Shown: in pieces, positions 41,804 through 50,593 of the stretch | Numbering within the stretch: position 1 is the first letter of the stretch | Layout: the number at the start of each line of letters is the position of its first letter | Assembly (NCBI RefSeq): GCF_000687995.1 | Contig: NZ_JIAC01000001.1 | Location: forward strand, 2,046,001-2,110,000 | Length of the DNA: 64,000 nt | Source of the DNA: Selenomonas ruminantium AC2024 | GTDB taxonomy: Bacteria > Bacillota > Negativicutes > Selenomonadales > Selenomonadaceae | Reading direction: 5' to 3' | Made by a program: the position numbers and the translations under genes | Notes under the pieces: generated by a model | What the model was told of the DNA's origin: nothing | Seen by the model: only the letters and a program-made list of their open reading frames with translations | The model's database searches: none

Positions 41804-42295
41804 ATGATAACAGCTAACACCGGTGATATCGTCTATGTCAAGCGCAAGGGCTACCGCCATTTTGGCATCTATACAGGCAATGAGCAGGTTATCCATTATC
41901 ACAAGGAACACCATCCCCTGCTCAGCGACGGCATTATCACGGAAACCACACTGGCAGAGTTCATGTCAGACAGCGATACCTTATATGTATTGAACGGCAT
42001 TGGCCCGACAGCAGACACTCACCTCTTTGACTGGATTATCCAACGGGTATTTGACGGCGAAATCACCTCATTTTCGCCCCAGGAAACCATCGATAGGGCC
42101 CGCAGCAAGCTTGGCGAACAGGGATACAGCCTGCTGCTCAACAACTGCGAGCACTTCGCCTTCTGGTGCAAAACCGGCGTGGCAAAATCCTCTCAGGTAG
42201 ACGATATTCTGGCCTGCTTCCTGCTGCTCGTCCCACCCCCGGCTGACAAGTCAATTTCTGACCAGTCAGCTTTTGACAAGTCAAAAACGATATAA
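41804..42295 (+). CDS. LRAT-domain (NlpC/P60-like) protein with palindrome-derived tail
   Basis: The 163-residue protein has a lecithin:retinol-acyltransferase-type fold: TGDIVYVKRKGYRHFGIYTG with the catalytic His, and LLLNNCEHFAFWCKTG with the catalytic Cys. The ATG at 41804 follows GGGGAGG; it comes 31 bp after cyuA and probably shares its operon. Such proteins act as acyltransferases or lipid hydrolases. The last 17 residues (PADKSISDQSAFDKSKTI region) are encoded by three TGACNNGTCA palindromes spaced exactly 15 bp apart, so the tail is probably not part of the ancestral domain. Confidence 0.85.
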   Translation: MITANTGDIVYVKRKGYRHFGIYTGNEQVIHYHKEHHPLLSDGIITETTLAEFMSDSDTLYVLNGIGPTADTHLFDWIIQRVFDGEITSFSPQETIDRARSKLGEQGYSLLLNNCEHFAFWCKTGVAKSSQVDDILACFLLLVPPPADKSISDQSAFDKSKTI

Positions 42296-42318
42296 AAAAA
42301 TTAGAGCCTGACAAGTCA
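42244..42318. repeat. Cluster of four TGACNNGTCA palindromes
   Basis: Copies lie at 42244-42253, 42259-42268 and 42274-42283 (15-bp phase, inside the end of the LRAT-like gene) and at 42309-42318 (inside the terminator stem-loop). Confidence 0.85.
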
Positions 42319-42340
42319 AATAAAACTTGCCAGGCTCTAA
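42301..42340. terminator. Bidirectional terminator containing a palindrome copy
   Basis: TTAGAGCCTG (42301-42310) pairs perfectly with CAGGCTCTAA (42331-42340), with CAAG/CTTG pairing inside. It has A and T runs on both sides and serves the plus-strand LRAT-like gene and the minus-strand gene 42343-42753. Confidence 0.88.
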
Positions 42341-42342
42341 TT

Positions 42343-42753
42343 TTAGCCAATATCTTCAAAGATACGCACAGCAGGTACCTGTTTCATTTTTATCTGCGCC
42401 TCTAGAACCGTGCCGTCTGCCGCCCGGGGCAGGGGCTTGCTTTCGTCCGGCACATCCTTTAGATGAGGGCGCTTGCGGTAGCAGCTGTCCAGCTTGCCAT
42501 CCACGTATTCCCGCACGAGAATACTGCCATCGGGCAGTATGTGACGAATGGTTTCGGTAAAATGCTGCTGCTCTTTGAGCTGCTTTATTTCCTGTTGGCG
42601 GGCATTCATTTCTTCGAGCGTTTCCGTGAGGCTTTCCACCCGCTCCTGAACCATCCCGGAAAACAGTTTCTTGAAAGCATCGGAGCCTTCTGCTCTTGCC
42701 CGCTCTATATTGGTCATGCCTGCAGAGATTTCCATGCTATCTGCCACTTTCAT
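42343..42753 (-). CDS. Hypothetical coiled-coil protein
   Basis: The 136-residue protein has no family I recognise. Residues 30-68 are strongly helical and charged (ERVESLTETLEEMNARQQEIKQ), probably a coiled coil. Then comes a strand-like ILPDGSILVREYVDGKL segment and a Pro/Lys-rich end. It is monocistronic. Its ribosome-binding site AGGGAGG lies in the 3' arm of a perfect 13-bp hairpin directly upstream (42758-42795), so translation may be controlled. Confidence 0.75.
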   Translation of the reverse strand: MKVADSMEISAGMTNIERARAEGSDAFKKLFSGMVQERVESLTETLEEMNARQQEIKQLKEQQHFTETIRHILPDGSILVREYVDGKLDSCYRKRPHLKDVPDESKPLPRAADGTVLEAQIKMKQVPAVRIFEDIG

Positions 42754-42757
42754 AAAG

Positions 42758-42795
42758 ACACCTCCCTGCTGAATATATCGTAAGCAGGGAGGTGT
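42758..42795 (-). promoter_or_regulatory. Hairpin sequestering a ribosome-binding site
   Basis: ACACCTCCCTGCT and AGCAGGGAGGTGT (42783-42795 and 42758-42770 on the plus strand) form a perfect 13-bp stem with a 12-nt loop. On the minus strand the GGGAGGTG Shine-Dalgarno of the gene at 42753 lies in the 3' arm, 5 bp from the start codon. On the plus strand it could also act as a weak terminator. Confidence 0.55.
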
Positions 42796-42824
42796 TTCTT
42801 AAATTTATTTGGGCAGCGCCTGCC

Positions 42825-42853
42825 TTGAAGATTACTTTTTCCCGCGCTATAAT
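42825..42853 (+). promoter_or_regulatory. Promoter of the DUF1847 gene
   Basis: TTGAAG (42825-42830), a 17-bp spacer and TATAAT (42848-42853) lie 30 bp upstream of the ATG at 42884. Confidence 0.65.
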
Positions 42854-42883
42854 GAAAACATCAGAAAACAGGAGGTTTTACCT

Positions 42884-43489
42884 ATGAACGCCGATTGTGC
42901 CAACTGCAAGACGCATGCCTGCTATACCAAGGGCGTAAATTGTACCGGGTTTGACAAGGAAACCATTCTTGCTGCCTACAATGAGGAGGAACGGCAGATT
43001 ATGAAGGCCGCCGCTTATGTGGAGGGCACCTTCTACAGCAATATCACCCGCCTGCAGGAAACGGCAGAATTTGCCAAAGCCATGGGCTATAAAAAACTGG
43101 GCATGGCCTTCTGCATCGGACTGAACGCGGAAGCAAAGTATATCGCCCGCTACTATCAGCAGCAGGGTTTTGAATTTTACAGTGTCTGCTGCAAGAACTG
43201 CAGCTTCAACAAGAAGGAACTCGGCCTCAAGCAGGTTAAGCCCGAGCTCGAACACGAAGCCATGTGCAATCCCAAGATGCAGGCTAAGATTCTAGCCGAC
43301 AAGGGCACAGAACTCTTTATCTCCTGCGGTCTTTGCGTGGGCCACGATACCCTGTTCAATTCCGCCTGCCCCGGCCCTGTCACTACCTTGGTGGTAAAGG
43401 ACAGGTTACTTGCCCATAACCCGCTGGGCGCCATCTACTCCCGCTACTGGAAGCGGAAGCTGGGCATCATGGACGAGGGCGAAGTATAA
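42884..43489 (+). CDS. DUF1847 metal-binding protein
   Basis: The 201-residue protein starts at MNADCANCKTHACYTKG after AGGAGG. Conserved cysteines occur at the N-terminus (CANC, HAC, NC) and later (VCCKNCSFNKKE, MCNPKMQA, ISCGLCVGHDTLF, SACPGPVTTL). The pattern matches DUF1847, a family in anaerobes presumed to bind zinc or an Fe-S centre. It is monocistronic with its own promoter and terminator. No activity is established. Confidence 0.88.
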   Translation: MNADCANCKTHACYTKGVNCTGFDKETILAAYNEEERQIMKAAAYVEGTFYSNITRLQETAEFAKAMGYKKLGMAFCIGLNAEAKYIARYYQQQGFEFYSVCCKNCSFNKKELGLKQVKPELEHEAMCNPKMQAKILADKGTELFISCGLCVGHDTLFNSACPGPVTTLVVKDRLLAHNPLGAIYSRYWKRKLGIMDEGEV

Positions 43490-43494
43490 ATGCC

Positions 43495-43539
43495 AAAAGA
43501 GACTATCGCCAGATAAAATTCTGCGCGACAGTCTCTTTT
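43495..43539. terminator. Bidirectional terminator between DUF1847 and tpsB
   Basis: AAAAGAGACT (43495-43504) pairs with AGTCTCTTTT (43530-43539), with TCGC/GCGA pairing inside. T runs flank both sides. Confidence 0.88.
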
Positions 43540-43548
43540 TTGATGAAT

Positions 43549-45186
43549 TCAGAACATCACCCCAGCCAAGAACCACATTCTTTGGCGGCTCTTAGCGTCT
43601 GCGCTCATCAGTTCATCAGAACCGATACGCCTTGCATAGTCAAACCTTGCGAACCAGTTATTGGGCTTTATATAGGTAACGCCTATGCCCCAGCCTTTAA
43701 GAGTCATATTTCCATCCGTTCCGTTTTTGCTGATATTGACATGGCCTGCGTCAAAATAGGTGGACAAAGTCAGCCCCTTGACCTTGGTGTGATAACGCAA
43801 TTCCAGAGTGCCAAGAATGCCCTCATCACCGGAAGCTTCGCCCTGCGGGTAAGCCCGCACGCCCTTGGCACCGCCCAAATATATGTGTTCACTGCTGTCC
43901 AAGTTGCTGGCAGCTTTCTGCCCGGAGAGCTTCAGCATCACATCAAAATGCGGCTCAAAAGCATGGACACCGGTGACTTCAAAGGTCCCTTTCGTGAAGC
44001 GCCCCTCGGTGCCACCACCTGCAGCCTGCATTCTTGCTGTATCTGAGTCAGGCACCAGCGTCCCCGTGGTCATACCCACATTGTAGGTAAGGACGTTACC
44101 TGTAGAGCGCAGCAAGCCATCAAGCCCCAGATTAAAGGCGTGACTATGTTTTTCCCAAGAGATATTATAATTGGCTAGTTTGTCCGTAATATCACGATAG
44201 TTGTAACCATAAATCAAGTTGAGGACATTATTCGATGTGTTCAGGAGAGGTGTGCGTCCATAGAAGCTGTAAGTGTCAGCCGTGCCTTTTGCCCCCAAAG
44301 CACTAAATACACTTCCCAATTCGTAGTCCGCGTGAGAATATCCTATGCCCACTTTAGTGGCACTATGCCCCAAATGCATTTCGTAGCTTACGTTATAGTT
44401 ACGCTGTTTCTGATTGGAGAGAAGATAGCCCAATGTGAATTTACCACCGGTACCCAAAGGGTTATTGTAGTCTCCCTGTATACCATAACGATAACGCCCA
44501 GCTGATTTACTGCCGTAGTTTTCGGCGTAAAGTATCACAGAAGTCTGTTTGCTGTCAGCTATCTTCACCGTAAGGTCGCTGGTGCCCTGCGCTTCGCCGG
44601 GACTTAGTATCCCCACCGTGTCTACGCCATTTAGGTCACGCAGATTGTAAAGGGCCGTTTCCAGACTGTTGGTTCTGATGATTTCTCCCTCGTGCAGTCC
44701 GGACATGATTCCTGCTGCTAATTTGGAATTAAGCCTGCTGCTGTTTTCCAGTTTTATCCTGCCATACCGTCCCGGTTCGATTTTCACCGTAAGTTTTCCG
44801 TCTACGGCGGTCTGATCGGGTATGTAGGCGGAGGCTGCGGGATAACCATGCGTCCGGGCGTATTCAGTGACGGAGTTTATAGCCGCATTCAGCTCTTTTT
44901 CGCCGATTTCCTTGTCAATATAATCCTTAAGGCGTTTGTCCAAGGCTTCGTCAGACAGCTTCATATCCTCGTGCTCTACGGTAATGCCAGTAAGGGTAAA
45001 ACGCAGTTCCGTGGCTGTTTGTTCCGCCTTTGGCGTAGTATTTTCAATACCCTCAGCGGGTTTTACCTCCTGAGATTCAAAGCTTTCCCCCGGCGCTGGC
45101 ACGGCGGGAGCTGCCCCTGCGGTGAAGGGAATCAGGCTGAATATGCTTGCCATAAGTGTTGCATTTGCTAAATATATCTTTTGCAT
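43549..45186 (-). CDS. Two-partner secretion outer-membrane transporter (TpsB/ShlB family)
   Basis: The 545-residue protein has a signal peptide (to about TAGAAPA), a Pro-rich linker and one or two POTRA domains (about 60-210; FTLTGITVEHEDMKLSDEALDKRLKDYI and HGYPAASAYIPDQTAVDGKLTVKIEPGRYG). A 16-strand-type beta barrel follows, with alternating hydrophobic residues and a terminal Phe (AGVMF), the usual signal for outer-membrane insertion. It lies 176 bp after the large TpsA gene on the same strand, and I infer that it exports that protein. It is direct evidence for an outer membrane. Confidence 0.93.
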   Translation of the reverse strand: MQKIYLANATLMASIFSLIPFTAGAAPAVPAPGESFESQEVKPAEGIENTTPKAEQTATELRFTLTGITVEHEDMKLSDEALDKRLKDYIDKEIGEKELNAAINSVTEYARTHGYPAASAYIPDQTAVDGKLTVKIEPGRYGRIKLENSSRLNSKLAAGIMSGLHEGEIIRTNSLETALYNLRDLNGVDTVGILSPGEAQGTSDLTVKIADSKQTSVILYAENYGSKSAGRYRYGIQGDYNNPLGTGGKFTLGYLLSNQKQRNYNVSYEMHLGHSATKVGIGYSHADYELGSVFSALGAKGTADTYSFYGRTPLLNTSNNVLNLIYGYNYRDITDKLANYNISWEKHSHAFNLGLDGLLRSTGNVLTYNVGMTTGTLVPDSDTARMQAAGGGTEGRFTKGTFEVTGVHAFEPHFDVMLKLSGQKAASNLDSSEHIYLGGAKGVRAYPQGEASGDEGILGTLELRYHTKVKGLTLSTYFDAGHVNISKNGTDGNMTLKGWGIGVTYIKPNNWFARFDYARRIGSDELMSADAKSRQRMWFLAGVMF

Positions 45187-45362
45187 GTGCTATATCTCTT
45201 CTTTCTCTCTATATCCAATAACCACTATGACATATTCTACCACCTTAAAACAAAATCCTGCCAGGCCATAAAATCCTTTAGACAAAACAAAGAGGAGACA
45301 CGCCTAAAAAGACTGCCTCCTCAACTCAACCGGACATTCATTCTGCGGAAAGAGATACTTTG

Positions 45363-48300
45363 TTATGCTTTTTTTCTGCTCTGTTTTTTCTTTTTATTGT
45401 TCTGCTCTGCCTGCATCTTCTCCATTACTTTATAGGCTGCCATGGTACCCGGCAGATTCACCCCAGCCCCTTCCACGGAAAGCTGTTCTCTGCCGCCAGT
45501 GGCCCGCTGCTCATTGGCAATCACCGCCTCTGCACCATTTTTATTTTCCGCGCCCTGCTGAATAGCTCCCAGAATATCCTTTAACCTGAGATTGACTGAT
45601 GCCAGCCACATTGCAACAGGGTCCCCCTTGGAGACAACAGGCTTGGGCGTAATCGTGAAAGCCGTAGCATTGGCAGCATCATTGCTGAACGTATAGTTCA
45701 AACCATACTCCCCACTAGTACTGCCATTAATTGAACCTGCGATACCATAGCTGCCCACCGCAGTTGCCGAAGGCTCGGACAGCGTAAAGAGCAGATTGTC
45801 ACTGCCGCCGATATTCTCACCAGGTACAAAACCAGTCACCGTTCCCGTAAGTGCAGTCGGCTTTGCATCCCCCTCCTGAATACTTGCCGCATCGGCCACC
45901 AGAACCAGCGCCTTGCGCGTTATGGTGCTGGTGGTGTTATCCGCATAGGTTACATTATAGTTGCCGCCATTATTGCCATCACTGATGGTTGCACCGTCTA
46001 CCGTGACGGTCTTATTCGCACCGGCATTCTTATCCGCAAAGGAGAAGGTTCCACCACTTACACTATCTCCTGCAAATACTGTACCGGCTTTTACCTGCAA
46101 CTCGCCATTAGTCACAGTCGTCGTTCCATCATACTCCTTCGTCACGTCTGCTGCCGTCAGGGTCAAATCTGCCTTGTTGATGGTGCTGGTCGTGTTACTT
46201 ACATAGCTTACGTTGTAATTGCCACCACTATTACCATCATTGACAGTTGCACCAGCTACCGTAACAGTCTTGTTAGTACCTGCATTCTTATCCGCAAATG
46301 CAAAGGTTCCGCCGCTTATGCTGTCGCCAGCGTAAAGGGTACCGGATTTGACCTGCAGCACTCCATCAGCTACAACCGTGGTTCCATCATAAGTCTTCGT
46401 CACATCTGCCGCCGTTAAGGTCAGGTCTGCCTTGTTGATGGTGCTGGTTGTGTTACTTGCGTAGCTTACATTGTAGTTACCACCGTTATTGCCATCACTG
46501 ATGGTTGCACCGTCTACCATAACCGTCTTATTCGCACCAGCGTTCTTATCGGCAAAAGCAAAGGTTCCGCCGCTTATGCTGTCGCCTTCATAAAGGGTAC
46601 CAGTTTTGACCTGCAACACTCCCCCCGTCACAGCAGTAGTTCCATCATAGGTCTTCGTCACATCTGCTGCTGTCAGAGTCAAATCAGCTTTATTGATGGT
46701 GCTGGTCGTGTTACTTGCGTAGCTTACATTGTAGTTACCACCGTTATTGCCATCACTAATGGTTGCACCGTCTACCGTAACCGTCTTATTCGCACCGGCA
46801 TTCTTATCCGCAAAAGCAAAGGTTCCACCGCTTATGCTGTCGCCTTCATAAAGGGTACCAGTTTTGACCTGCAACACTCCCCCCGTCACAGCAGTAGTTC
46901 CATCATAGGTCTTCGTCACATCTGCTGCTGTCAGAGTCAAATCAGCTTTATTGATGGTGCTGGTCGTGTTACTTGCGTAGCTTACGTTGTAATTACCGCC
47001 ACTATTGCCATCATTGACAGTCGCACCTTCTACCGTAACAGTCTTGTTCGTACCGGCGTTCTTATCGGCAAAAGCAAAGGTTCCGCCGCTTATGCTGTCG
47101 TCATCATAAAGAGTACCGGATATGACTTGCAGCACTCCATCAGCTACAACCGTGGTTCCATCATAGGTCTTCGTCACATCTGCCGCCGTCAGGGTCAAAT
47201 CTGCCTTGTTGATAGTACTGGTTGTGTTATCAGCATAGCTTACATTGTAATTGCTGCCATTATTACCATCATTAATGGTTGCACCAGCTACCGTAACAGT
47301 CTTATTCGTACCAGCATTCTTATCGGCAAAAGCAAAGGTTCCGCCACTTATGCTGTCAGTTCCGTAAAGAGTGCCGGATTTGACCTGCAGCTCTCCATCC
47401 GTCACATCCGTAGTGCCATCATAGGTCTTCGTCACATCTGCCGCCGTCAGGGTCAGGTCTGCCTTGTTGATGGTGCTGGTCGTGTTATTGGCGTAGCTTA
47501 CATTGTAATTGCCGCCACTATTACCATCATTAATGGTTGCACCAGCTACCGTAACAGTCTTATTCGTACCAGCATTCTTATCGGCAAAAGCAAAGGTTCC
47601 GCCGCTTATGCTGTCGTCATCATAAAGAGTACCGGATTTGACCTGCAACACTCCATTAGCTACAACCGTGGTTCCATCATAGGTCTTCGTCACATCTGCC
47701 GCCGTCAGGGTCAAATCTGCCTTGTTGATGGTGCTGGTCGTGTTATTGGCGTAGCTTACATTGTAATTGCCGCCACTATTACCATCACTAATGGTTGCAC
47801 CAGCTACCGTAACGGTCTTGTTCGCACCAGCGTTCTTATCTGCGAAAGCAAAGGTTCCACCGCTTATGCTATCGCCAGCGTAAAGGGTACCGGATTCGAT
47901 TTGCAAAACTCCATTAGCTACAACAGTAGTTCCATCATAAGTCTTCGTCACATCTGCCGCCGTCAGGGTCAAGGGCGCCGGTGTAATGGTACCTTTAGTC
48001 GCTATCGTATCCGCAATGATGTAATTGTTTTTGGCAGTTCCTGCTAAGGTTACATTGCTATAGGTCACATCCTTATTTATGCCAACATTCTTGTCAGCAT
48101 AAGTCGCAGTGACAGTTACAGTCAAATTATCCACATCACTTGCAACCACATTTGACAAAGTTCCGCTTACACCAGCAAACGTATTGGTTCCGTTGTATAC
48201 GTCGCTGTCAAAGGTTGCGGAGACTTTTTTCGGCTGGATGATATATTTCATGTCAACAATATCATAGCCAGCTTGATCTGAACAGAATAATCTTTTATTC

Positions 48301-50327
48301 CATTCACTAAATTCATACACGCCGGCGTTAATATTAGTATCTGTATCCACCCTACATACCGGCCCTATAAAAATATGCCTATCATTGTCTAAGTAGGAAT
48401 TATAAACACTGATTCCTTTACCAATTCCATGTGCCGCACCGTCATATTCAAACACCTTTACCACATCTTTGGTTTTCAAAAAAGCGGTTAATATTGGCAT
48501 TCTATATCCAAATGTATCTCCCCCCGTTTGCTTTTTATATATGCGCCATGCCTTCCCTGACCCACCTTCTGACGAAATATCCCAGCCGGCATAGGTGTCA
48601 ATACTATTTAATTCACCACTCGTTTTCGGGGTACCATATCCATTAGGCAATGTGCCGTTATCCCCAACAACTCCGTACATATTCACATCATAATAATAAA
48701 AAGATTTCGTTACCTTTATTGTAGCAGATCCTCCATTCGTACCAAATATCCCACCAGCACTACCAGCACTACCATCATTACGATTACGTGCAGTAAGCTT
48801 TCCTGTATTATACGTTTGGTCAATTGTCACATTTGCTGAAGTAAACGTCCCTCCTACAATGCCTGCTACATCCCTGCCACTTATTGCCCCGGTATTATAT
48901 GCATTGCTAATCTCCAAATTTCCCGCTTTACCGACAATTCCACCACAATATCCCATAACCGCAGCATCATTTAGGCTTGTATCAGGAATTATCTGGCCTG
49001 TATTATACACATTCTGAATCTTGCCGATACCTTCCCCAGCAATACCGCCTATAGATGCTGCTTGACCAGTATTTTTACACTTTATTGTTCCAGTATTGTA
49101 AGCATTTTGTATTAAACCAGTTGATTCTTGTCTCCCAACAATACCACCAATTTGTGCACCGCCTCCACTTATTGTCCCTGTATTATATACATTCCTTATG
49201 GTTCCAGAACTCCTACCGCTGATACTACCAACATACCAGTTCGTCCCCGTTACCGAACCATTTTCCAGCCCTACATTTTCAATTGTGCCCTCATTATAGC
49301 CAAACAATCCAACATTAGAAGTTCCACTAATAATATTTAGATTTCTTATCGTCAAGCCTATACCATCGAATCTTCCGTTAAATCTGGTTGAGTTATTCCC
49401 AACCGGTACAAAACCTTCAAAACCTCCAGCATCAATATCATTTGCCAGCATATAGTTTCCACTAAGATTATTTTGCATATTCTGCAATTCGTAAACATTT
49501 CGCACCAGCATATACTGAAGCGGCGTTACAGCAGTGGTATTATCCAAACCTTTGAAATTCCACTTGCCAAGGTCAGGCGCTGCAACATTCTCGCTCTTAT
49601 ATTCTGTCGTATTAACTTCATTAACCACACCGCTGGCTTCATACCCCACATGCACTTCACCAGAAGCGCGCACATTTATAGCCGTTGACGGCGTTACTTC
49701 CGCCACATTCTTAAAAGTAATATTGTTTCCTTCAACCGTAATATTGGTTGCCTTCAACGTCCCCATATTGATGATGTCACCAGTCACGGCATTTACTGAC
49801 GTAGTCAGCGGGTTGGTACCATTATTGGCAAAGGCATCAAGGACACTTTGGTCCAGACTTCTAGTCGAAAGATACAAATTGCCCACATCTACCTGGGCAT
49901 TGGCTCCAAAAATAATCCCGTTAGGATTAATCAGGAAGATATTGCCTGTACCCTTTAAGATACCATCAATTTCTGAACGCCCATGACCGGTCACATAGTT
50001 CAGGTAGTTCCGCCCATCAAACTGAACTGTTCCGCCATGGCCAATGGAGAAGTCTATCCACTTCAACACATTGTTAGCCTGAGTACTGGAGATGTTCATC
50101 GTTGCCGTAGTGCTATTTGACGATGAAGCTATCGTAACATGCCCTGGGGCTCCACGATAATCCAAGGTCGGCATCACTGGAGCAGCCATGGCAACCTGCA
50201 GAGGCAGCATCAACCCCACTACGCCTGACAGTAGCGCACCGCCCTTACCCTTGCTTTTTGCAATCTCCGATACTGCAACATAGCATTCCCTTGCTTTGCT
50301 CCAGATCACTTTATAAATCTTATTCAT
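45363..50327 (-). CDS. TpsA-type filamentous-haemagglutinin exoprotein with GLUG and MBG/YDG repeats
   Basis: The 1654-residue protein starts at MNKIYKVIWSKARECYVAVSEIA, a classic extended signal peptide region, 8 nt after AAAGGA; an ATG 9 bp upstream is too close to the site. Signal cleavage is likely near AMA-AP (residue 48). A TPS domain (about 50-260) has the LINPNGIIFGANAQVDVG motif. GLUG-type repeats (VGGIVG and NAYNTGTI units) fill about 290-560. Eight nearly identical 86-residue YDG/MBG repeats span about 785-1466, then one diverged MBG domain and a basic C-terminus. It is probably a surface adhesin secreted by the TpsB encoded next to it. Confidence 0.93.
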   Translation of the reverse strand: MNKIYKVIWSKARECYVAVSEIAKSKGKGGALLSGVVGLMLPLQVAMAAPVMPTLDYRGAPGHVTIASSSNSTTATMNISSTQANNVLKWIDFSIGHGGTVQFDGRNYLNYVTGHGRSEIDGILKGTGNIFLINPNGIIFGANAQVDVGNLYLSTRSLDQSVLDAFANNGTNPLTTSVNAVTGDIINMGTLKATNITVEGNNITFKNVAEVTPSTAINVRASGEVHVGYEASGVVNEVNTTEYKSENVAAPDLGKWNFKGLDNTTAVTPLQYMLVRNVYELQNMQNNLSGNYMLANDIDAGGFEGFVPVGNNSTRFNGRFDGIGLTIRNLNIISGTSNVGLFGYNEGTIENVGLENGSVTGTNWYVGSISGRSSGTIRNVYNTGTISGGGAQIGGIVGRQESTGLIQNAYNTGTIKCKNTGQAASIGGIAGEGIGKIQNVYNTGQIIPDTSLNDAAVMGYCGGIVGKAGNLEISNAYNTGAISGRDVAGIVGGTFTSANVTIDQTYNTGKLTARNRNDGSAGSAGGIFGTNGGSATIKVTKSFYYYDVNMYGVVGDNGTLPNGYGTPKTSGELNSIDTYAGWDISSEGGSGKAWRIYKKQTGGDTFGYRMPILTAFLKTKDVVKVFEYDGAAHGIGKGISVYNSYLDNDRHIFIGPVCRVDTDTNINAGVYEFSEWNKRLFCSDQAGYDIVDMKYIIQPKKVSATFDSDVYNGTNTFAGVSGTLSNVVASDVDNLTVTVTATYADKNVGINKDVTYSNVTLAGTAKNNYIIADTIATKGTITPAPLTLTAADVTKTYDGTTVVANGVLQIESGTLYAGDSISGGTFAFADKNAGANKTVTVAGATISDGNSGGNYNVSYANNTTSTINKADLTLTAADVTKTYDGTTVVANGVLQVKSGTLYDDDSISGGTFAFADKNAGTNKTVTVAGATINDGNSGGNYNVSYANNTTSTINKADLTLTAADVTKTYDGTTDVTDGELQVKSGTLYGTDSISGGTFAFADKNAGTNKTVTVAGATINDGNNGSNYNVSYADNTTSTINKADLTLTAADVTKTYDGTTVVADGVLQVISGTLYDDDSISGGTFAFADKNAGTNKTVTVEGATVNDGNSGGNYNVSYASNTTSTINKADLTLTAADVTKTYDGTTAVTGGVLQVKTGTLYEGDSISGGTFAFADKNAGANKTVTVDGATISDGNNGGNYNVSYASNTTSTINKADLTLTAADVTKTYDGTTAVTGGVLQVKTGTLYEGDSISGGTFAFADKNAGANKTVMVDGATISDGNNGGNYNVSYASNTTSTINKADLTLTAADVTKTYDGTTVVADGVLQVKSGTLYAGDSISGGTFAFADKNAGTNKTVTVAGATVNDGNSGGNYNVSYVSNTTSTINKADLTLTAADVTKEYDGTTTVTNGELQVKAGTVFAGDSVSGGTFSFADKNAGANKTVTVDGATISDGNNGGNYNVTYADNTTSTITRKALVLVADAASIQEGDAKPTALTGTVTGFVPGENIGGSDNLLFTLSEPSATAVGSYGIAGSINGSTSGEYGLNYTFSNDAANATAFTITPKPVVSKGDPVAMWLASVNLRLKDILGAIQQGAENKNGAEAVIANEQRATGGREQLSVEGAGVNLPGTMAAYKVMEKMQAEQNNKKKKQSRKKA
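45915..47978 (-). repeat. Tandem array of eight 258-bp repeats in the exoprotein gene
   Basis: Eight in-frame units of 258 bp (86 codons) encode KADLTLTAADVTKTYDGTT and following conserved segments. Spacing is constant. Two neighbouring units (about 46550-46950) are almost identical at the DNA level, pointing to recent duplication or gene conversion. This array is coding and is not a CRISPR. Confidence 0.9.
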
Positions 50328-50565
50328 GTCACTCATCCTTTCTTTCCTTTGTTAGAAGCAACAGAATTTGTAGCTAAAGTCAATCATTAGAGTAGAATTT
50401 TATATGATATTTCCGATATACTAACTATAATCATTTTATCATAAAAGACACAAGTGCGCAACCACAAGACAGTCCTCTCAGATAATGTATACCGTATATA
50501 TCGCCAAAAAATCGCACGAACTTAAATAATTTTATCGGAAATCGTCATGATTTTGAACACTAAAA
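50328..50565. other. Intergenic region upstream of tpsA
   Basis: This AT-rich stretch of about 240 bp holds no gene. It should contain the tpsA promoter. I could not pick a unique -35/-10 pair among several TATAAT-like hexamers near 50400-50450. Confidence 0.5.
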
Positions 50566-50593
50566 GCGGCAACGGTTATTTCTCCGTTGCCGC
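50566..50593 (-). terminator. Terminator overlapping the end of pflA
   Basis: GCGGCAACGG (50566-50575) pairs with CCGTTGCCGC (50584-50593); TTTTA follows on the minus strand. The right arm lies inside the last codons of pflA. Confidence 0.82.

Noticed and set aside
45915-47978. Regular repeats as a possible CRISPR array
   Set aside because: The unit is 258 bp, in frame and coding throughout, with no spacers or cas genes.
47127-48047. Plus-strand repetitive open frame of 306 codons
   Set aside because: It is the reverse complement of the YDG/MBG repeats of the exoprotein. Its own repetition only reflects the sense-strand repeats.
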